34,485 bases of DNA from Spirogloea muscicola. Its lineage: Eukaryota > Streptophyta > Zygnematophyceae > Spirogloeales > Spirogloeaceae. A program made the position numbers and the translations under genes. Below the pieces are notes generated by a model, which worked only from the letters and a program-made list of their open reading frames with translations, was not told the origin of the DNA and searched no databases. The DNA lies in NCBI GenBank assembly GCA_009602725.1, contig WELB01000036.1, positions 697,088-731,572 of the forward strand. Direction: 5' to 3'. Below, piece after piece: positions 31,972 through 34,485 of this stretch (positions within the stretch are counted from its first letter, which is position 1; every line of letters begins with the position of its first letter).

Positions 31972-34485
31972 TCATGGTGGGCTCTCGTCAGCATTCTCAA
32001 AAGCTATTTGCTCGTAGAAGCTGGCAACCTTTGGGTTGACTTTGATTCTCCGTGGGTCAAAGCCTGCAGCATAACGGACACGTGTACATGAGTTCCTTTG
32101 TACAGAGCTCGAATTTTCTCTGCAGCATTTATTGATGATACTTGTCATGCCACACTTGCTACCAGAGATACTACACATTCGTACATACACTTCCAGTGCA
32201 GATCAGTACAAGGGAGGTCTTCCAGGGGAGTGCCAAGAGTTGGCGCACCTGAGAGAACAAGACCCTCAAGTGAGCGGACGCGCGACAGCGCAACATACAC
32301 CATGCCATCATCAAACGCCTTGCTGAGGTCTGTCTCAACACGGTCCAAGGTCATGCCTTGGCATTTGTGCACGCTGAGTGCCCAGCCGAGGGCCAGTGGC
32401 ACCTGGACGCGCTTGGCGAGCACCTTGGGGCCTTCGTTGATGCTCCAGCTCTCAGGCCCGACGACCTGTGGCGAGCCGCCTAGGCATGCGAAGCGAACGC
32501 TCGGCCACCGCCCTGAAGCACTGATCTGCCGTGCATGCGGTGCATTCTCCCCCAGGCTTGCAAGGCTGACGGGCGTGACAAAGGCCTCCACGACGCCACG
32601 CGCACCGTTCACCAGGCCAGCCCCTTGGTCCAAGTTCTTGACCAGCATGACCTGCGCACCGACTCGGAGCCGGACCTCGCGCGCTGCCTGTGTCGCATCC
32701 AGCAGCTTCCGCTGGTGCTCCCCGCCGCCAATGTCCATGGCCACAAAGGTGAGCTCCTCGCCCCTCAGCTGCTGCAGTCGCCCGAGGTTCTCTCGCGCCA
32801 CATCCACCTTGTGCGGGTACAGCCGTGTCGGCTCAATGCCGTCTCCACCCTGCGCTGACGCCAGCTGGGCGCCGCTGCTGCAAGACTGGAGCCGCTGGAG
32901 CGTCCCGGCGGAGCACCGTCCCTGCCGCAGCTCGTTGAGCAGGCCCACAAAGTCTCGGTCGGCCTGGCGGAACACATGCCGCAGCTCCAGCTGCATGCCC
33001 ATGCACCGCCCCCAGCTCTCGGCCTCGAACGCGAACCTCTGTGGCTGGCCCCCCTCCTTCACTGCCACCGGAGCAATCGCATGTGTCAAGAAAAGCTGGC
33101 CACCTATCCGCAACGGCATGCAGTCGAGAATCATGGCCGTAAGTTGCTCGGGCGAGGCTCACCAGGTGGGAGCTGGTAGAAGTCACCGGTCACGACCAGC
33201 TGTATGCCGCCGAACGGCTTCTCGCTCTGCTTCAGGTTGCGGGCAATCTTCTCCTGCAGTAAGTGCAACTCAGAGACTGGATGACCTCGTGCATTTCAAG
33301 CTCTGAAGCTCTGAGCATGCCGTGTAAGCAAAGGCCGCTGCCTCCTTTGCGCCAATGGTCACTGTGCATACAGAGCCTCAGGCACAAGCAGCATGTCTTG
33401 ATGGCACTTGCTGAAATTACGACATGGTTTGATAGTGAGGCGACTACTCAAATACATCGTACATTGGCATGGTGGTATTGGTGGCATTGAGCGCAGACTT
33501 GTTGAAGTGCTGTAAACACCATGAGCTGCAATGGCCCAAAGTACGACTCTGCCGCAAGAGGTGCTGACAGCAGGGGCATCGGCGCTGGGGGCGCGGCAGC
33601 TCACGATCTTGTCGAAGAGGTCGCCATCCACCATGCTGACCTCGTCCAGGATCAGCGCCTTGGCCCGGAGCCACCGCAACCGCGCCTCCCGGCGGCCGAG
33701 GATGCGGCTCGTGAGGTCCGCCGCCGACTCCCTCCCCAAGCCGATCCCAGCAAAAGAGTGCTGCAGCGTTGCAGCAAGGCATTGCCGCGGCCACATGGCG
33801 CGTCGTGAGCACTAGCTTTGAGCGGCACCTGTACATGGTCACAAGGGCTCTGCCAGGTGTCATGTGATCACTTTCTCTGACCCGTAAATGTGTAAGCAGG
33901 GCTTGGACGGAGCAGGGCATGTAGCAAAAGGAAACGAGATGTTGACTCAAGTCTTTGACTAATCGGATTTTTATGCTCTTGAGAAGCTATGTGGCAGACA
34001 TCTAGCTGACGCATATTCATCATCGGGCGGTTGGTTGAGGTATACGTGAGGAATGGATTTGTTGAGGCGGTAATGTCAGGGCCAGCGCAGGCCACGGTGC
34101 CTCACCAGCGTCGTGCCGCCGATATTGCAGGCGGCGAGGCCGGTGGAGGCGGTGACGAAGACGGCATCGGGGCCGTACATGGCGGCGGAGCGGAGCGTGG
34201 CCAGCACGTGCGCCAGCAGGAAGGACTTGCCGGTGCCAGCCGAGCCGGTCACGAAGACGGACCGGCCCTCTGCGATGGCGCGCAGGACGCGCATCTGCGC
34301 GGCAGACGGCGGCGGCGGCATGGCCGCTGCGGCTGCCTTGTCCTCCAGCTTGACTGCCACTGGTGGCGGAACTGGCACCGGCGATGGCGCCGGCAGTTCC
34401 TTCTCCAGCAGCCGCTTCTTGACCGGTATCCAGCCGCCGTCGCCGCCGTCGCCGCCGGCGGGGCCGGCGCGCGCCGCCCCGGCGC
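31972..34485 (-). CDS. PIF1: PIF1-family DNA helicase (5' partial)
   Basis: PIF1 enzymes are 5'-to-3' superfamily 1B DNA helicases acting in nuclear and mitochondrial genome maintenance. Five exons on the minus strand, with closing phases: 34106-34485 (open at the window edge), 33605-33760, 33163-33253, 32249-33061 and 31972-32063. Motif I is [19 protein letters not shown], Ia [15 protein letters not shown] then [50 protein letters not shown], and later [19 protein letters not shown] and [19 protein letters not shown]. The end reads [15 protein letters not shown] and stops at TGA (complement of 31972-31974). The N-terminal part visible is Pro/Ala-rich ([20 protein letters not shown]); no start or targeting signal can be judged. 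It lies next to repeats but has introns and no Rep domain, so it looks like a host gene rather than part of a Helitron. Confidence 0.94.

Noticed and set aside
31972-34485. Helitron RepHel interpretation of the PIF1 helicase
   Set aside because: There is no visible Rep/HUH domain in the window, the gene has several phased introns and the full motif set of a cellular PIF1.

Overview
The window is nuclear DNA from a eukaryote of the green lineage. Every recognisable gene is split by short introns (about 100-300 bp, GT...AG, usually ending CAG) and has GC-rich exons. A Tic22-type chloroplast protein-import gene, a U1-70K with the plant-style N-terminus, and a plant-type MTV1/tepsin gene point to a plant or green alga. 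Intron density and GC-rich simple repeats in coding DNA favour an alga; I cannot name the species. Two blemishes are visible: one N at 4925 and a 10-N gap at 16772-16781.

Layout, left half (1-20000), conserved housekeeping genes: a ubiquitin-specific protease of the USP36/UBP23 type (+, 5' end outside the window); a short unidentified gene or gene end (-, about 4691-5092); U1 snRNP 70K (-, 6281-9259); a divergent promoter region; an MTV1/tepsin ENTH/VHS adaptor (+, 9947-13599); Tic22 (-, 14230 to the gap at 16772); and mitochondrial electron transfer flavoprotein alpha subunit (+, 17320-19950). Exon ends given here were chosen by splice dinucleotides, reading phase and recalled family alignments. 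In ETFA, MTV1, Tic22 and PIF1 all phases close; U1-70K and the protease each have one unresolved junction.

Middle (20000-31800), repeat-rich accessory DNA: it holds several copies of one unidentified element. The best copy (27886-28943) can encode a 311-residue protein with a basic stretch, a Cys-x2-Cys-x6-Cys motif, a coiled-coil-like segment and an acidic C-terminus. The other copies are decayed, and two have become head-to-head (foldback) structures, including a roughly 457-bp palindrome. Around them lie a second inverted repeat with two 217-bp arms, at least a dozen copies of a short stem-loop repeat (core GGGCTGG-loop-CCAGCCC), a recurrent peptide end (SDLRLLSRGY-stop), a possible non-LTR reverse-transcriptase remnant, a 67-bp tandem duplication and a possible LTR-retrotransposon primer site. 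A partial, intron-retaining duplicate of the ETFA 3' end, broken by a stop codon, begins where the last family copy ends.

Right end (31972-34485): a PIF1-family DNA helicase (-), open at the window edge. The conserved genes serve unrelated cell functions (deubiquitination, splicing, vesicle traffic, plastid import, mitochondrial electron transfer, genome maintenance), as is normal for a eukaryotic chromosome; no operon-like logic is expected.
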